From: JAEUMY01 sp033764435
GTDB lineage: Bacteria; Pseudomonadota; Gammaproteobacteria; Burkholderiales; Usitatibacteraceae
DNA: 64,000 nt
Assembly (NCBI GenBank): GCA_033764435.1
Contig: JANRIX010000011.1
Span: forward strand, 1-64,000
Direction: 5' to 3'
Shown here: one piece after another, positions 26,264-34,324 of the stretch
How the letters are laid out: the number at the start of each line of letters is the position of its first letter
Numbering within the stretch: the first letter of the stretch is position 1
Notes under the pieces: generated by a model
The model's database searches: none
Told to the model about the DNA's origin: nothing
What the model saw: only the letters and a program-made list of their open reading frames with translations
Program-made: the position numbers and the translations under genes

Positions 26264-27424
26264 CTAAACAACAAGGGCCCGAACAAAGCCGTCGGGTTGG
26301 CGTTGGTCAAAGATTTCCCACGGCATTTCAGCTTTGGGCATTCGAATACGGCCCAGCTCAATCGCGCAGGCGACCGGCATGGCCGGGAAAATCTTCAGTG
26401 GCTGCTCTCGACCGTGGACAGATGCGATCTCGCGGATGATTCGCTTGGCAGCCGTTCGAAAGGCCGACAATTGCTCGCGAGACTTCAGGAAGTCATTGTT
26501 GGGCTCGGCTACGCTGAGCTCCCAAATAGAAGCCGTCTGACCCATGACCTTGAAAATTCTGTCGTGTGAAATTCGGTCACTAAGCGAGATGACCAACGCA
26601 GCGGGGCCGCTCTGATTCTGCGGAGGCGTAACGTGAAATTCCGTATCGATGCTGGTGTCTGACCACGACCAGCTTTGAAAGGGCTCCCGCTGGAGCTGGT
26701 ACACATCAGCATTCAGCTTGTCGGTGAAGAGCGTGCCCAACAAGACCAGCAGTGGGATCGGCGCGAGCCCGAATACGGACCAATGCTCAACTTGAGCGGT
26801 TTGAGAGCGCACCTGAGCGTCGAACTCGCTCGTCAGGTTCGCCGATTCGGTCGCCCAGTAGGTGTCTGTGTTGTCCCTGCCCGCCCAGCTCATTGAAAGC
26901 TTGATGGGGTCCTCGGTGGCGGGAAAGCGAAGGGGAAACATCGCCTGATGGGCGCGGTCCTTGTCCAGGGGGGACTTTTCAGCCCCGATCGAGGCGCCAA
27001 AAAGAACAACGCGTGACGCCCGCTTGGGATCGATGCCAGTGACCAGACTGATGCGACCTTCATGCGCCGCCTTCATTTGCTGAAGGAGTTCCGCTGGGTA
27101 CTTCTCAGAATTCTTGTCGATCTTGCAGTGACAGTCGTGGCAGACGAGCATCAGATTATCGATGTCGTTCAGCGCTTCATTACGCGTCCTGCCGGCCCTG
27201 GGTCCGCCTGCAGCGAACGCCCAGATGTGGGCCTTCTCGGCGATGTTGACGCTCTCTTGGGTGACTGGCGATTTGTAGAGTGGACGGTTGCAACCCGAAA
27301 ACGCGCAACGACCGGCAGCCCGCCCCCAAAGCAGGTTTTGCACAGGCCTTGGGACGTACCTCGTCACCTCGCTGGGCGTGGTTGGGTCTGTAGCAGTATC
27401 CGTTTTGGATTTGGATGGCATCAA
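26264..27424 (-). CDS. cap5: HNH-SAVED CBASS effector (Cap5)
   Basis: 386 aa. N-terminal HNH nuclease: CAFSGCNRPL, then AEKAHIWAFA, NLMLVCHDCHCKID (zinc Cys pairs and catalytic His). The C-terminal half is a SAVED sensor: LAPIPLLVLLGTLF, a beta-rich centre, PAALVISLSDRIS and a closing KIFPAMPVACAIELGR segment. In characterised Cap5 proteins the cyclic nucleotide binds SAVED and drives assembly so that HNH degrades DNA. Second nuclease-type gene of the island, and the effector of this operon. Confidence 0.88.
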   Translation of the reverse strand: MMPSKSKTDTATDPTTPSEVTRYVPRPVQNLLWGRAAGRCAFSGCNRPLYKSPVTQESVNIAEKAHIWAFAAGGPRAGRTRNEALNDIDNLMLVCHDCHCKIDKNSEKYPAELLQQMKAAHEGRISLVTGIDPKRASRVVLFGASIGAEKSPLDKDRAHQAMFPLRFPATEDPIKLSMSWAGRDNTDTYWATESANLTSEFDAQVRSQTAQVEHWSVFGLAPIPLLVLLGTLFTDKLNADVYQLQREPFQSWSWSDTSIDTEFHVTPPQNQSGPAALVISLSDRISHDRIFKVMGQTASIWELSVAEPNNDFLKSREQLSAFRTAAKRIIREIASVHGREQPLKIFPAMPVACAIELGRIRMPKAEMPWEIFDQRQPDGFVRALVV

Positions 27425-27454
27425 TCGGTCCCCCTGATGGACTCACCGTTTGAA

Positions 27455-27748
27455 TTACGTCGTGGCAGATCCCCAGGTCCCATCGCGCCCGACGACGACG
27501 AATATCTCCGATCGGAAGCCTCGAGCTTTGAACGCGGCCTTTACCTGATCACGAACGTAGTCGCGCACAGTCTCAAGGCTCGAACCTGTGAACTTTCCGA
27601 GAACTGTGGTCGTCGGAATGACATAGTCGCCGCTCGTGCCCTTTTGAACTCTCGCCAGCCCGATCCGGCGAAGGTCCTCATAGGCGCGTTCGTAGTCCGC
27701 GCTTGATGCGTGCTTGAGGTCGAACGTGCAGAGCACCTGGAATGACAT
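27455..27748 (-). CDS. Small Cas2-like ferredoxin-fold protein in the CBASS operon
   Basis: 97 aa, 30 bp upstream of cap5 on the same strand. The pattern is that of Cas2/VapD-type folds: first strand LCTFDLKHA with an Asp, helix DYERAYEDLRRIGLARV, strand VIPTTTVLGK, helix LETVRDYVRDQVKAAF, last strand EIFVVVGRDGTW. The Asp after the first strand is the catalytic position in Cas2, but here the product could equally be non-catalytic. Not a known CBASS component; it may be part of a separate small module with the 73-aa gene. Fold assignment is inference. Confidence 0.5.
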   Translation of the reverse strand: MSFQVLCTFDLKHASSADYERAYEDLRRIGLARVQKGTSGDYVIPTTTVLGKFTGSSLETVRDYVRDQVKAAFKARGFRSEIFVVVGRDGTWGSATT

Positions 27749-27750
27749 GA

Positions 27751-27972
27751 TTACTTCGCCTTTTTTCCGCGGTTGCTATGGATGAGATCGTTCAGGGAAG
27801 CCATGCCCTCCCTCTTCAGGAGCGTGCCGAGTTGCATGTCGCTCCTCACGCCGAAGTCACGGCCATACGTCTTTTCGATGGTGCCGACATGCGTGTCATT
27901 CCTCTTATCCCTGAGCTCGCCGTCCTTGTTGCGCGTCCGGTAGCCGCGCATTCCTTTCGCATCGCCCTTCAT
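27751..27972 (-). CDS. Small basic protein at the head of the CBASS operon
   Basis: 73 aa from the ATG at 27972, which has AGGAG eight bases upstream. Conserved-looking core: RNKDGELRDKRNDTHVGTIE, YGRDFGVRSDMQLGTLLKR, then ASLNDLIH and a Lys-rich tail. It stops two bases before the Cas2-like gene starts, so the two are a tight pair. The paired layout recalls toxin-antitoxin modules. It is the first gene downstream of the operator at 28025-28054. Confidence 0.5.
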   Translation of the reverse strand: MKGDAKGMRGYRTRNKDGELRDKRNDTHVGTIEKTYGRDFGVRSDMQLGTLLKREGMASLNDLIHSNRGKKAK

Positions 27973-28024
27973 ATCCAAGCTCCTTCTCGTCAAAAACGGC
28001 GTATAATCAGTGGATTACGAACTT

Positions 28025-28054
28025 TTTACCCACAGTCATAGTCAAATGGGTAAA
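28025..28054. promoter_or_regulatory. Inverted-repeat operator between the CBASS operon and capW
   Basis: TTTACCCA (28025-28032) and TGGGTAAA (28047-28054) form a perfect 8-bp inverted repeat with a 14-bp spacer, in the gap between the divergent starts at 27972 and 28116. On the minus strand a TTGACT (28039-28044, possible -35) lies between the arms, and AT-rich TGATTATACG further down could be the -10. A WYL dimer bound here would block the operon, as described for CapW/BrxR proteins. Confidence 0.65.
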
Positions 28055-28115
28055 CTAAGTATAGCCTAGTCACTTGTCTGGAGCAAGTTTCTACAACAAT
28101 GAGGAACCGTTCACG

Positions 28116-29033
28116 GTGGAAGAGCAAAACGAGGCAAGAGGACCGCAGCGAAACCGCTGGGGCCAGGCACGAAGACTGGACTTCGTCGAATTTCGGCTTT
28201 TGTGGGATGGCAAGATCAATCGGTCTGACCTGGTCGAATTTTTTGGCGTGTCGATGCCGCAGGCATCGGCCGACATGGACCAGTACAAGAGTCAGGCTCA
28301 CGATAATGTGACCTATGACCCCAGTGAAAAGGCGTACAAGGCGACACCCGGATTCACGCCCGTGCGGTCTCTAGGTTCCACAGACGAGTACTTCCTGCAG
28401 CTCCTGGCATTGCAAGCGTACGGCCCGGGCCAGGGCACATCATTTGTAGGATGGGCGCCACCTTGGGCACTTGTTGAGTGCCCGAAACGGAACGTCGAGC
28501 CGTCGATGCTCATCACGACGCTGAAGGCGATTCGCGCCGGCGAGTCGTTAGAGATCGAGTACCAATCACTGTCTCGCCCTACTCCATTGCGCCGCTGGAT
28601 CACCCCCACGGCCATCGCCAACGACGAGTTTCGTTGGCACATTCGCGCCTGGTGTCATGTGCGCAATCGATATTCGGACTTCAACTTTGGCCGAATTCTG
28701 AAAATCTACGGTGCCCAGAAGCGTGAGATCACAATTCCCCAGGACGACGAATGGGAAACGTACATCGACCTCGAGATACGAGCGAATCCGGCGTTAACGG
28801 ATACGCAGCGCCGCGTTGCTGAGCTCGACTACGGGATGACGGACGGCGTCTTGACGATGCGCTGCCGGCAAGCGTTGCTCTTCTATCTGTTGAGGCGGTT
28901 GCGCCTCGACGAAGACGAACCCGCGCCGCCGCAACAGAGGCAGCTGGTATTGGTCAATAGGGCCGACGTCTTCAAAGCGGCTGGCCGATCCAGCGACTAT
29001 TCCGCCCGGCCAACCGAGGGAAGCCAGAATTAG
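28116..29033 (+). CDS. capW: WYL-domain transcriptional regulator (CapW/BrxR family)
   Basis: About 305 aa from GTG at 28116 (GAGGA nine bases upstream); a TTG at 28074 would add 14 residues. N-terminal winged helix: RRLDFVEFRLLWDGKINRSD, LVEFFGVSMPQASADMDQY. Central WYL domain: LRRWITPTAIANDEFRWHIR with AWCHVRNRYSDFNFGRI, where the ligand-binding basic residues lie. C-terminal WCX-type extension follows. CapW proteins repress CBASS operons and release them on a ligand signal. Divergent layout and the palindrome in between support this role. Confidence 0.85.
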   Translation: MEEQNEARGPQRNRWGQARRLDFVEFRLLWDGKINRSDLVEFFGVSMPQASADMDQYKSQAHDNVTYDPSEKAYKATPGFTPVRSLGSTDEYFLQLLALQAYGPGQGTSFVGWAPPWALVECPKRNVEPSMLITTLKAIRAGESLEIEYQSLSRPTPLRRWITPTAIANDEFRWHIRAWCHVRNRYSDFNFGRILKIYGAQKREITIPQDDEWETYIDLEIRANPALTDTQRRVAELDYGMTDGVLTMRCRQALLFYLLRRLRLDEDEPAPPQQRQLVLVNRADVFKAAGRSSDYSARPTEGSQN

Positions 29034-29076
29034 CAACTGGTAGCAGGCTTCTGGACTGACTCGCCGCTCCCAACGG

Positions 29077-29106
29077 CCCACCCGGCTGAAGCACCCGCCG
29101 GGTGGG
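29077..29106 (+). terminator. Strong hairpin downstream of capW
   Basis: CCCACCCGGC (29077-29086) pairs perfectly with GCCGGGTGGG (29097-29106) around a 10-nt loop, 44 bp after the capW stop. No T tract follows, so it may act as a transcript-end hairpin rather than a classical intrinsic terminator. Confidence 0.5.
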
Positions 29107-29279
29107 TTCGATTCGCATCACGGTCCTTGCGCATCATTGGCGGCCGCGAATCTGATCCTCCTCCTCTTTCCAGGCACCAAACTCCACGAAGCACTTGCAC
29201 TTCGCCAGCTGTGCGGACTCCCAGTTCACGGTGGCGATTACGCGTAGCACCGACTACCGGTAGCGATCGAACTTCGGCA

Positions 29280-29457
29280 AATTACCTATCTTCAGGTAAA
29301 CAAACCTGACCTCTTTCATATTTGGACTATTAGGTAATTCCTATCGCATTTCCGAACTTTCGGTGCATTTCATCTGCACCTAATGGCCACGGGTTCGAAA
29401 TCTTTTGCCATCTTTTCAGATAGTTAAGGTTTGGCTTTTCCGTCAGCGGTTAGGTGC
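29280..29457. repeat. Nested inverted repeats with TTAGGT core at the island-backbone junction
   Basis: AATTACCTA (29280-29288) is the exact complement of TAGGTAATT (29331-29339), and GCACCTAA (29376-29383) of TTAGGTGC (29450-29457). All four arms share the TTAGGT/ACCTAA core. The stretch is clearly more AT-rich than its surroundings and lies upstream of the TetR gene. It could be operators for that regulator or the remains of an integration site. No other gene feature is present between 29107 and 29581. Confidence 0.45.
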
Positions 29458-29581
29458 GCGGACTCTCAACCTCCAGCCTGGTCATGTCAATTCATGTACT
29501 AGCTGATTTTCATCAGTTACCGTGTAGGGGCGACTACATTCAACTATGCTTGCGGTTCGCCTCTTCAACCAATCTGATGCC

Positions 29582-30238
29582 ATGGACACCACAGAAAGTA
29601 CCGACCAATCACCCCGCCGTCGCGCCTCCCAACGCAAAGCCCAGTTCGAACAGCGCTGCCAACGCTTTGTCGAAGTGGCGGAGGAACTCTTCCTGAGCCA
29701 TGGCTTTGCCGGCACGTCGGTGAACAAGGTTGTCGCCATTGCCGGCGGTTCGCTGGCCACGCTTTATGCGGAATTTCGCAACAAAGATGAACTGTTCGAG
29801 GCGGTGATGAAGCGGCGTGCGGCGCGGCTCTTTGCCGCCATGGTGACGCCTGGCACGGAAGGCGGTCTGCAGGCAATTCTCGACAGCATGGCTCGCCGCA
29901 TGCTGGACCACATGCTGTCCGACGAGGCGCTTTCAGTCTATCGGCTCGTCATCACCGAGGGCCCGCGATTTCCGGCGGTGCGAAATGCTGTCCTGCAGAA
30001 CGGCTGGGACCCCTTCCTGAACAATCTTGCGAGTCAATTCAAGGAGTTGGCGGACAGGTATGGCTGGGCAGTCGCGGATACCCGCGTTGCGGCCGAGCTC
30101 TTCCTGACGCTGGTTCAGGGCCAGACCCGCACGCTCGCTGCATGGGGTTTCGCGGATCGATTCACGCCCGAGCAACGGGCGGCGGATGCAAAGCGGGCGG
30201 TCCAGCAGTTCCTCAAGGTCTATCCGCTGACCGCCTGA
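29582..30238 (+). CDS. TetR-family transcriptional regulator
   Basis: 218 aa from the ATG at 29582, which gives the usual short N-terminal arm; an ATG at 29546 would add 12 residues. TetR HTH: AEELFLSHGFAGTSVNKVVA, IAGGSLATLYAEFRNKDELF. The C-terminal ligand domain includes a TetR_C-like segment (DEALSVYRLVITEGPRFPAV). It points toward the iron-binding protein gene but on the opposite strand, and is separated from it by a bidirectional terminator, so its target is not obvious. Confidence 0.85.
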   Translation: MDTTESTDQSPRRRASQRKAQFEQRCQRFVEVAEELFLSHGFAGTSVNKVVAIAGGSLATLYAEFRNKDELFEAVMKRRAARLFAAMVTPGTEGGLQAILDSMARRMLDHMLSDEALSVYRLVITEGPRFPAVRNAVLQNGWDPFLNNLASQFKELADRYGWAVADTRVAAELFLTLVQGQTRTLAAWGFADRFTPEQRAADAKRAVQQFLKVYPLTA

Positions 30239-30309
30239 TCAGACCCCATCACGCGAATATTCGCGAGGCGGTTCATGCGAATGGCTGCATGGTCAGCCAG
30301 CGAGAAAGA

Positions 30310-30339
30310 AAAATGGCCCGGTGTGTACCGGGCCATTTT
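30310..30339. terminator. Bidirectional intrinsic terminator
   Basis: AAAATGGCCCGG and CCGGGCCATTTT pair around a short GTGTGTA-type loop, with A and T runs on both sides. It separates the convergent tetR and futA genes and can serve both strands. Confidence 0.85.
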
Positions 30340-30356
30340 CATTCCGAAAGTCTGGA

Positions 30357-31406
30357 TTACTTCCAGCCCACGCGGTCCATGATCTGCTGGGCCGCCGCCT
30401 GGTTCTTGCCATACATGCCGACGTTAAGCGGATCGCGCTTGTAGTCACCCAGCGCCTTCAGCGCGGCGTTATCCGGTTTGCCCACGACCGGATATTCGTT
30501 GTTGCCGTTGGCAAAGTAGCGCTGCGCGCTGTCGCTCGCCAGGTACTCGAGAAACTTGATGGCCGCCGCCTTGTTGGGCGCATGTTTGGCCACCCCGGCG
30601 CCAGACACATTCACATGCGTGCCGCGGTCTTTCTGGTTGGGAAACACCACGCCAACCTTGCCGGCCACGTCCTTGTCCTCGCCCTTGCTGCTATTGGCAA
30701 GACGCGCGTAGTAGTAGCTGTTGGCGATGGCCACGGCGCACTCACCGGCAGCGACGGCCTTGATCTGGTCGGTGTCCCCGCCCTTTGGCGCGCGGGCGAA
30801 ATTGGCCACGACTCCCCTGCCCCATTCCTCCGCCTTCACCGGGCCGACTGCCGCGATCATGGCGCTCATGAGCGAGAGGTTGTACATGTGGGCGCCGGAG
30901 CGGGCGCAGACCTTGCCCTTCAGCTTGGGCGAGGCCAGATCCTCATAGGTCTGGATATCGTCCCGGTTCACGCTGGCCTTGTTGTAGAAGATCGGCCGGG
31001 CGCGGATGGAAAAGCTGAACCACAGGCCTTCCGGATGACGCAGCGACGGATCGATCCGCGTCAGCAGCACTTCGGACTTGATCGGCTGCAGCAAGCCCAT
31101 CTGTTCCGCGCGCCACAGGCGGCCCGCGTCCACAGTCAGCAAAACATCGGCCGGGCTCTTGTCCCCTTCATTCTTCATCCGCTCCAGCAATGCATCCTCG
31201 CCCGCCTCGATGCGGTTGATCTTGATGCCGGTCTGCTGGGTGAAGTTGGTGTAAAGCGCCTCATCTGTCTGATAGTGGCGCGAGGAATACAGGTTGAGAA
31301 CGGGCGCCTGGGCGACTGCAGAGGTGGCTAAAACGGACAACGAAACGGCCAGTGCTGGTGCAGCGGTCAGCGCAAGAATTCGGGTGAGTCGGGCAGGTTT
31401 GGTCAT
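30357..31406 (-). CDS. futA: Iron(III) ABC transporter substrate-binding protein (FutA/FbpA type)
   Basis: 349 aa from the ATG at 31406 (MTKPARLTRIL, then a hydrophobic signal peptide cleaved after AVAQ). The mature start VLNLYSSRHYQTDEALY is typical of FutA/FbpA; the ferric-binding Tyr pair is seen in AVAIANSYYYARLAN, and TGIKINRIEAGEDALLERM is conserved. Periplasmic Fe(III) capture. It is divergent from the ATPase gene at 31542, with a Fur-box-like site between. No permease gene is in the window. Confidence 0.88.
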   Translation of the reverse strand: MTKPARLTRILALTAAPALAVSLSVLATSAVAQAPVLNLYSSRHYQTDEALYTNFTQQTGIKINRIEAGEDALLERMKNEGDKSPADVLLTVDAGRLWRAEQMGLLQPIKSEVLLTRIDPSLRHPEGLWFSFSIRARPIFYNKASVNRDDIQTYEDLASPKLKGKVCARSGAHMYNLSLMSAMIAAVGPVKAEEWGRGVVANFARAPKGGDTDQIKAVAAGECAVAIANSYYYARLANSSKGEDKDVAGKVGVVFPNQKDRGTHVNVSGAGVAKHAPNKAAAIKFLEYLASDSAQRYFANGNNEYPVVGKPDNAALKALGDYKRDPLNVGMYGKNQAAAQQIMDRVGWK

Positions 31407-31486
31407 GAAAAGTCTTTGATTGGATTGGGATAAACGGAATCTGGAGCGCGGCGGACTGCGCAACGTGTTGCATCAAACGGAATAGT

Positions 31487-31510
31487 ATTAGCAATCATTC
31501 TCATTTGTCA
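31487..31510. promoter_or_regulatory. Fur-box-like site
   Basis: On the minus strand this reads TGACAAATGAGAATGATTGC, containing the GAGAATGATT core typical of proteobacterial Fur boxes. It lies between the divergent futA and fbpC starts, so iron-loaded Fur would repress both. Confidence 0.7.
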
Positions 31511-31541
31511 ATTCAACCGGTAGTCGTCTATACTTTTTCCC

Positions 31542-32633
31542 ATGCATCCGATCCTCTCCATCGAACACCTGCGATTTGCCTATCGGAACGGACCGCCGGT
31601 CTGCGACGACGTATCGCTGACGCTCGAAGACGGCGAAATCGGCTGTCTGCTGGGGCCGAGCGGGTGCGGCAAGACCACGGTGCTCCGATGCATTTCCGGG
31701 CTGGAACAGATTCAGGCGGGACGCATTGCCCTGAACGGCACCTGGATTGCCGAGCCGGGCAATTCCTTGCCCGCCGAACAGCGCCGCGTCGGTCTCGTGT
31801 TCCAGGATTACGCCCTGTTCCCGCACCTCACCATCGGCGACAACATCGGCTTCGGCCTGCGCGAAATGGATCGCGGTGGCAGGGCCGCACGCGTGGCCGA
31901 ACTGCTGGACGTGATCAGCATGAGCGGTTTCGCGGACAAGTATCCGCATGAAGTGTCCGGCGGCCAGAAGCAGCGCGTGGCGCTGGCCCGCGCGCTCGCG
32001 CCCAAGCCCCGCTTGCTGCTGCTGGACGAGCCGTTCTCGAATCTGGATGTGGAAATGCGCGAGAAGCTGGGCCAGGAGGTCCGCGCCATTCTCAAGCACC
32101 TGAACACGTCTGCCCTGATGGTGACGCACGACCAGCATGAAGCCTTCGCCATTGCCGACAAGGTAGGCGTGATGCAGGCCGGGCGCATCGAGCAATGGGA
32201 CACGGCCTACAACCTGTATCACCGTCCGGTGAGCCGCTTCGTCGCCAATTTCGTCGGGCAGGGCGTGCTGATCGAGGGCCAGGTCAACGACCAGGACAAG
32301 ATCGCGACGGAACTGGGTGCCCTGCCCCACTGCGCCAACTGCGAGCTCTCGGCCGGCCAGTCCGTGCAAGTGCTCCTGCGCCCGGACGACATCCTGCATG
32401 ACGACGCCAGCGAGATGTCGGCGGAAGTGGCGCACAAGGCTTTTCGCGGCGCGGACATTCTGTACACATTGAAGCTGGCCTCCGGCACGAAGGTGCTCTC
32501 CCTTGTTCCGAGCCATCACAATCACGCGCTGGGTGAAAAGATCGGTATCCGTCTCGAGATCGACCACGTGGTCGCGTTTCCGGCGGGGCAGGAAAAGAGT
32601 TCAGCTGCCGCAGCAGGTATCACGGCCCGCTGA
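31542..32633 (+). CDS. fbpC: Iron(III) ABC transporter ATP-binding protein (FbpC type)
   Basis: 363 aa. Complete ABC signature: Walker A GPSGCGKTTVLR, Q-loop VFQDYALFPH, signature VSGGQKQRVALAR, Walker B LLLLDEPFSNLD, H-loop VTHDQHEAFA. The C-terminal TOBE-type domain (VQVLLRPDDILHDD) is characteristic of the FbpC/PotA branch. Cytoplasmic partner of a permease that is not encoded nearby; the start codon follows the Fur site by about 30 bp. Confidence 0.9.
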   Translation: MHPILSIEHLRFAYRNGPPVCDDVSLTLEDGEIGCLLGPSGCGKTTVLRCISGLEQIQAGRIALNGTWIAEPGNSLPAEQRRVGLVFQDYALFPHLTIGDNIGFGLREMDRGGRAARVAELLDVISMSGFADKYPHEVSGGQKQRVALARALAPKPRLLLLDEPFSNLDVEMREKLGQEVRAILKHLNTSALMVTHDQHEAFAIADKVGVMQAGRIEQWDTAYNLYHRPVSRFVANFVGQGVLIEGQVNDQDKIATELGALPHCANCELSAGQSVQVLLRPDDILHDDASEMSAEVAHKAFRGADILYTLKLASGTKVLSLVPSHHNHALGEKIGIRLEIDHVVAFPAGQEKSSAAAAGITAR

Positions 32634-32723
32634 AGACGGCCCGCCACTCACCGCTCCACATCAAGCCTCCCTCGCAAACCACACCGCGCTGTCTGGTGAA
32701 GACGTGCGAATATTCGCGTCATC

Positions 32724-33410
32724 ATGGCCGCCCGAAAACTTCTCAACACCTTCCTCGCCGGCGCGCTCGCCGCGTTGCCGCTGGCCGCCACCGCCCTCAT
32801 CCTGGTCTGGGCGGTGCGCTTCCTTTACGAATACCTCGGCCCTGGCAGCATGGTGGGCGGGTGGATCCAGGCGCTGGGACTGGGCCTCGCCGAATCCGAG
32901 CTGGTCGCCTACCTCATCGGCATCGGCATCGTGCTGGTTGCGATTTTTCTGCTGGGCGTACTGGTCACGAGCGGGCTGAATCGTTTCATGGCCATCGCGC
33001 TGGAAACCGTCGTGCAGCGGATTCCCATCGTGCGCAACATCTACGACGTGGTGAAGTCGCTGGTCGATCTCTTCGCCCAGCGCGACAGCGAGAAGATGAA
33101 ATCGATGAGCCCGGTGTGGCTCACCTTCGGCGGGCCTGATGCCGCGGACGGCGGCACAGTCGTGCTCGGCCTGCTCTCGACGGCCGAGCCCGTCATGCTG
33201 AATGGAAAACCTTATCTCGCCGTGCTGGTGCCCACGGCACCGGTGCCCGTCGGCGGAGGGTTGCTGTACGTACCGGCGGAATGGGTCACCAAGGCGGATG
33301 TGGGGATCGAGGGAGTGACCAGCATCTACGTGTCGATGGGCGTTACCTCCCACCAGCACATCGGCGTCAGTCGGTCGCAAAACCCGACGCCCAACCCGCC
33401 CACTGCCTAA
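32724..33410 (+). CDS. DUF502 family membrane protein
   Basis: 228 aa. Two strong TM helices (AGALAALPLAATALILVWAV and YLIGIGIVLVAIFLLGVLV), then the DUF502 core (VVQRIPIVRNIYDVVKSLVD, LGLLSTAEPV, PTAPVPVGGGLLYVPAEWV). Function unknown in this family. A palindrome copy (32706-32717) lies just before the start. Overlaps the convergent metallo-hydrolase stop by four bases. Confidence 0.9.
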   Translation: MAARKLLNTFLAGALAALPLAATALILVWAVRFLYEYLGPGSMVGGWIQALGLGLAESELVAYLIGIGIVLVAIFLLGVLVTSGLNRFMAIALETVVQRIPIVRNIYDVVKSLVDLFAQRDSEKMKSMSPVWLTFGGPDAADGGTVVLGLLSTAEPVMLNGKPYLAVLVPTAPVPVGGGLLYVPAEWVTKADVGIEGVTSIYVSMGVTSHQHIGVSRSQNPTPNPPTA

Positions 33411-34321
33411 GCCTTGATCGCGGGCAGCACCAGCGGCCCGTCCACCTTCACTACACCGGCCTTCACCAGGTCGGCCAGCGTGCGCGCCGCCAACTGCGAA
33501 TATTCGCTGTGGATGAAGCGTTCGTTCATGTCGCGATAGACCGGAATCTTTTCGAGATAGCTCGCCAGCGAATCCACCCGCAGCGATCCGCGATCGAGCA
33601 GGTTGAACATCAGCATGACCTTGACGATGTGGCGGGCGTTGCGCGCCGGGTCAGCCGCAAAGGCGCCCAGGCGACCGCGTGCCCGTTCGATCGCCTCCGC
33701 GACATCGGTAAACGGCGCGCCGTGCCCGGGAATGACCAGTCTGGGCTTCAGCGCCTCGATGGCGTCGAGCGTAGCCGACGCGCGATCCAGCGCGGCATGG
33801 CCCTCTTCTGCCGGAAACACCGCGCCCATCCCGTCCTGCCAAAGGGCATCGCCGCTGATCAGCACCTTTTCCTTTTCATTCCAGTACATCAGCGCATCGT
33901 CATCGTGGCCGGGTGCTGCGTGGGCATGCCAGGTCAGCCCGCCCGCCGTGAAGCTTTGCCCGCGCATGATGGTGTCGGTGAATTCGAAGCGCGGTGCATG
34001 CTGGTCGGCGTATTTGAGCCAGAGTGCCTGCGGATTCCACGGCTTGAGATGACGAGCCTCGCCGTCCGGCACCGTGATGCGGCAGCGGAATTCGCGTCCG
34101 ATCATGGCGTTGCCACCCATGTGATCGCTGTGGCAGTGGGTGTTGATGAGGCGAGTGAGCTTGCGCGTGCCCAGATGCTGTTTCACCAGGGCCAGCGTGT
34201 CGCCGGCATGCCGGCCGTAGCCGGAATCGATGAGCACCGCATCGCGCGGATTCATCAGCAGAATCTGGTTGCAATTGAGCCAGCCACGCTCGATGACGGT
34301 GATGCCTGAGGGTATATTCAT
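33407..34321 (-). CDS. Metallo-beta-lactamase-fold hydrolase (glyoxalase II-like)
   Basis: 304 aa from the ATG at 34321; a longer frame to 34726 only runs antisense to the next gene. Metal motifs: NTHCHSDHMGGN (HxHxDH), AAPGHDDDALMYWN, ISGDALWQDG, VIPGHGAPFTD. This set marks class B/glyoxalase-like hydrolases. Substrate not predictable; no signal peptide. Diverges from the CoA-transferase gene at 34325 with only three bases between starts, which means overlapping promoters. Confidence 0.85.
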   Translation of the reverse strand: MNIPSGITVIERGWLNCNQILLMNPRDAVLIDSGYGRHAGDTLALVKQHLGTRKLTRLINTHCHSDHMGGNAMIGREFRCRITVPDGEARHLKPWNPQALWLKYADQHAPRFEFTDTIMRGQSFTAGGLTWHAHAAPGHDDDALMYWNEKEKVLISGDALWQDGMGAVFPAEEGHAALDRASATLDAIEALKPRLVIPGHGAPFTDVAEAIERARGRLGAFAADPARNARHIVKVMLMFNLLDRGSLRVDSLASYLEKIPVYRDMNERFIHSEYSQLAARTLADLVKAGVVKVDGPLVLPAIKA

Positions 34322-34324
34322 GGC

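Noticed and set aside
30321..31331. Long plus-strand frame (336 aa) opposite futA
   Set aside because: Mirror frame of a clear iron-binding protein gene; Arg/His/Ala-rich, no domain, typical of high-GC antisense shadows.
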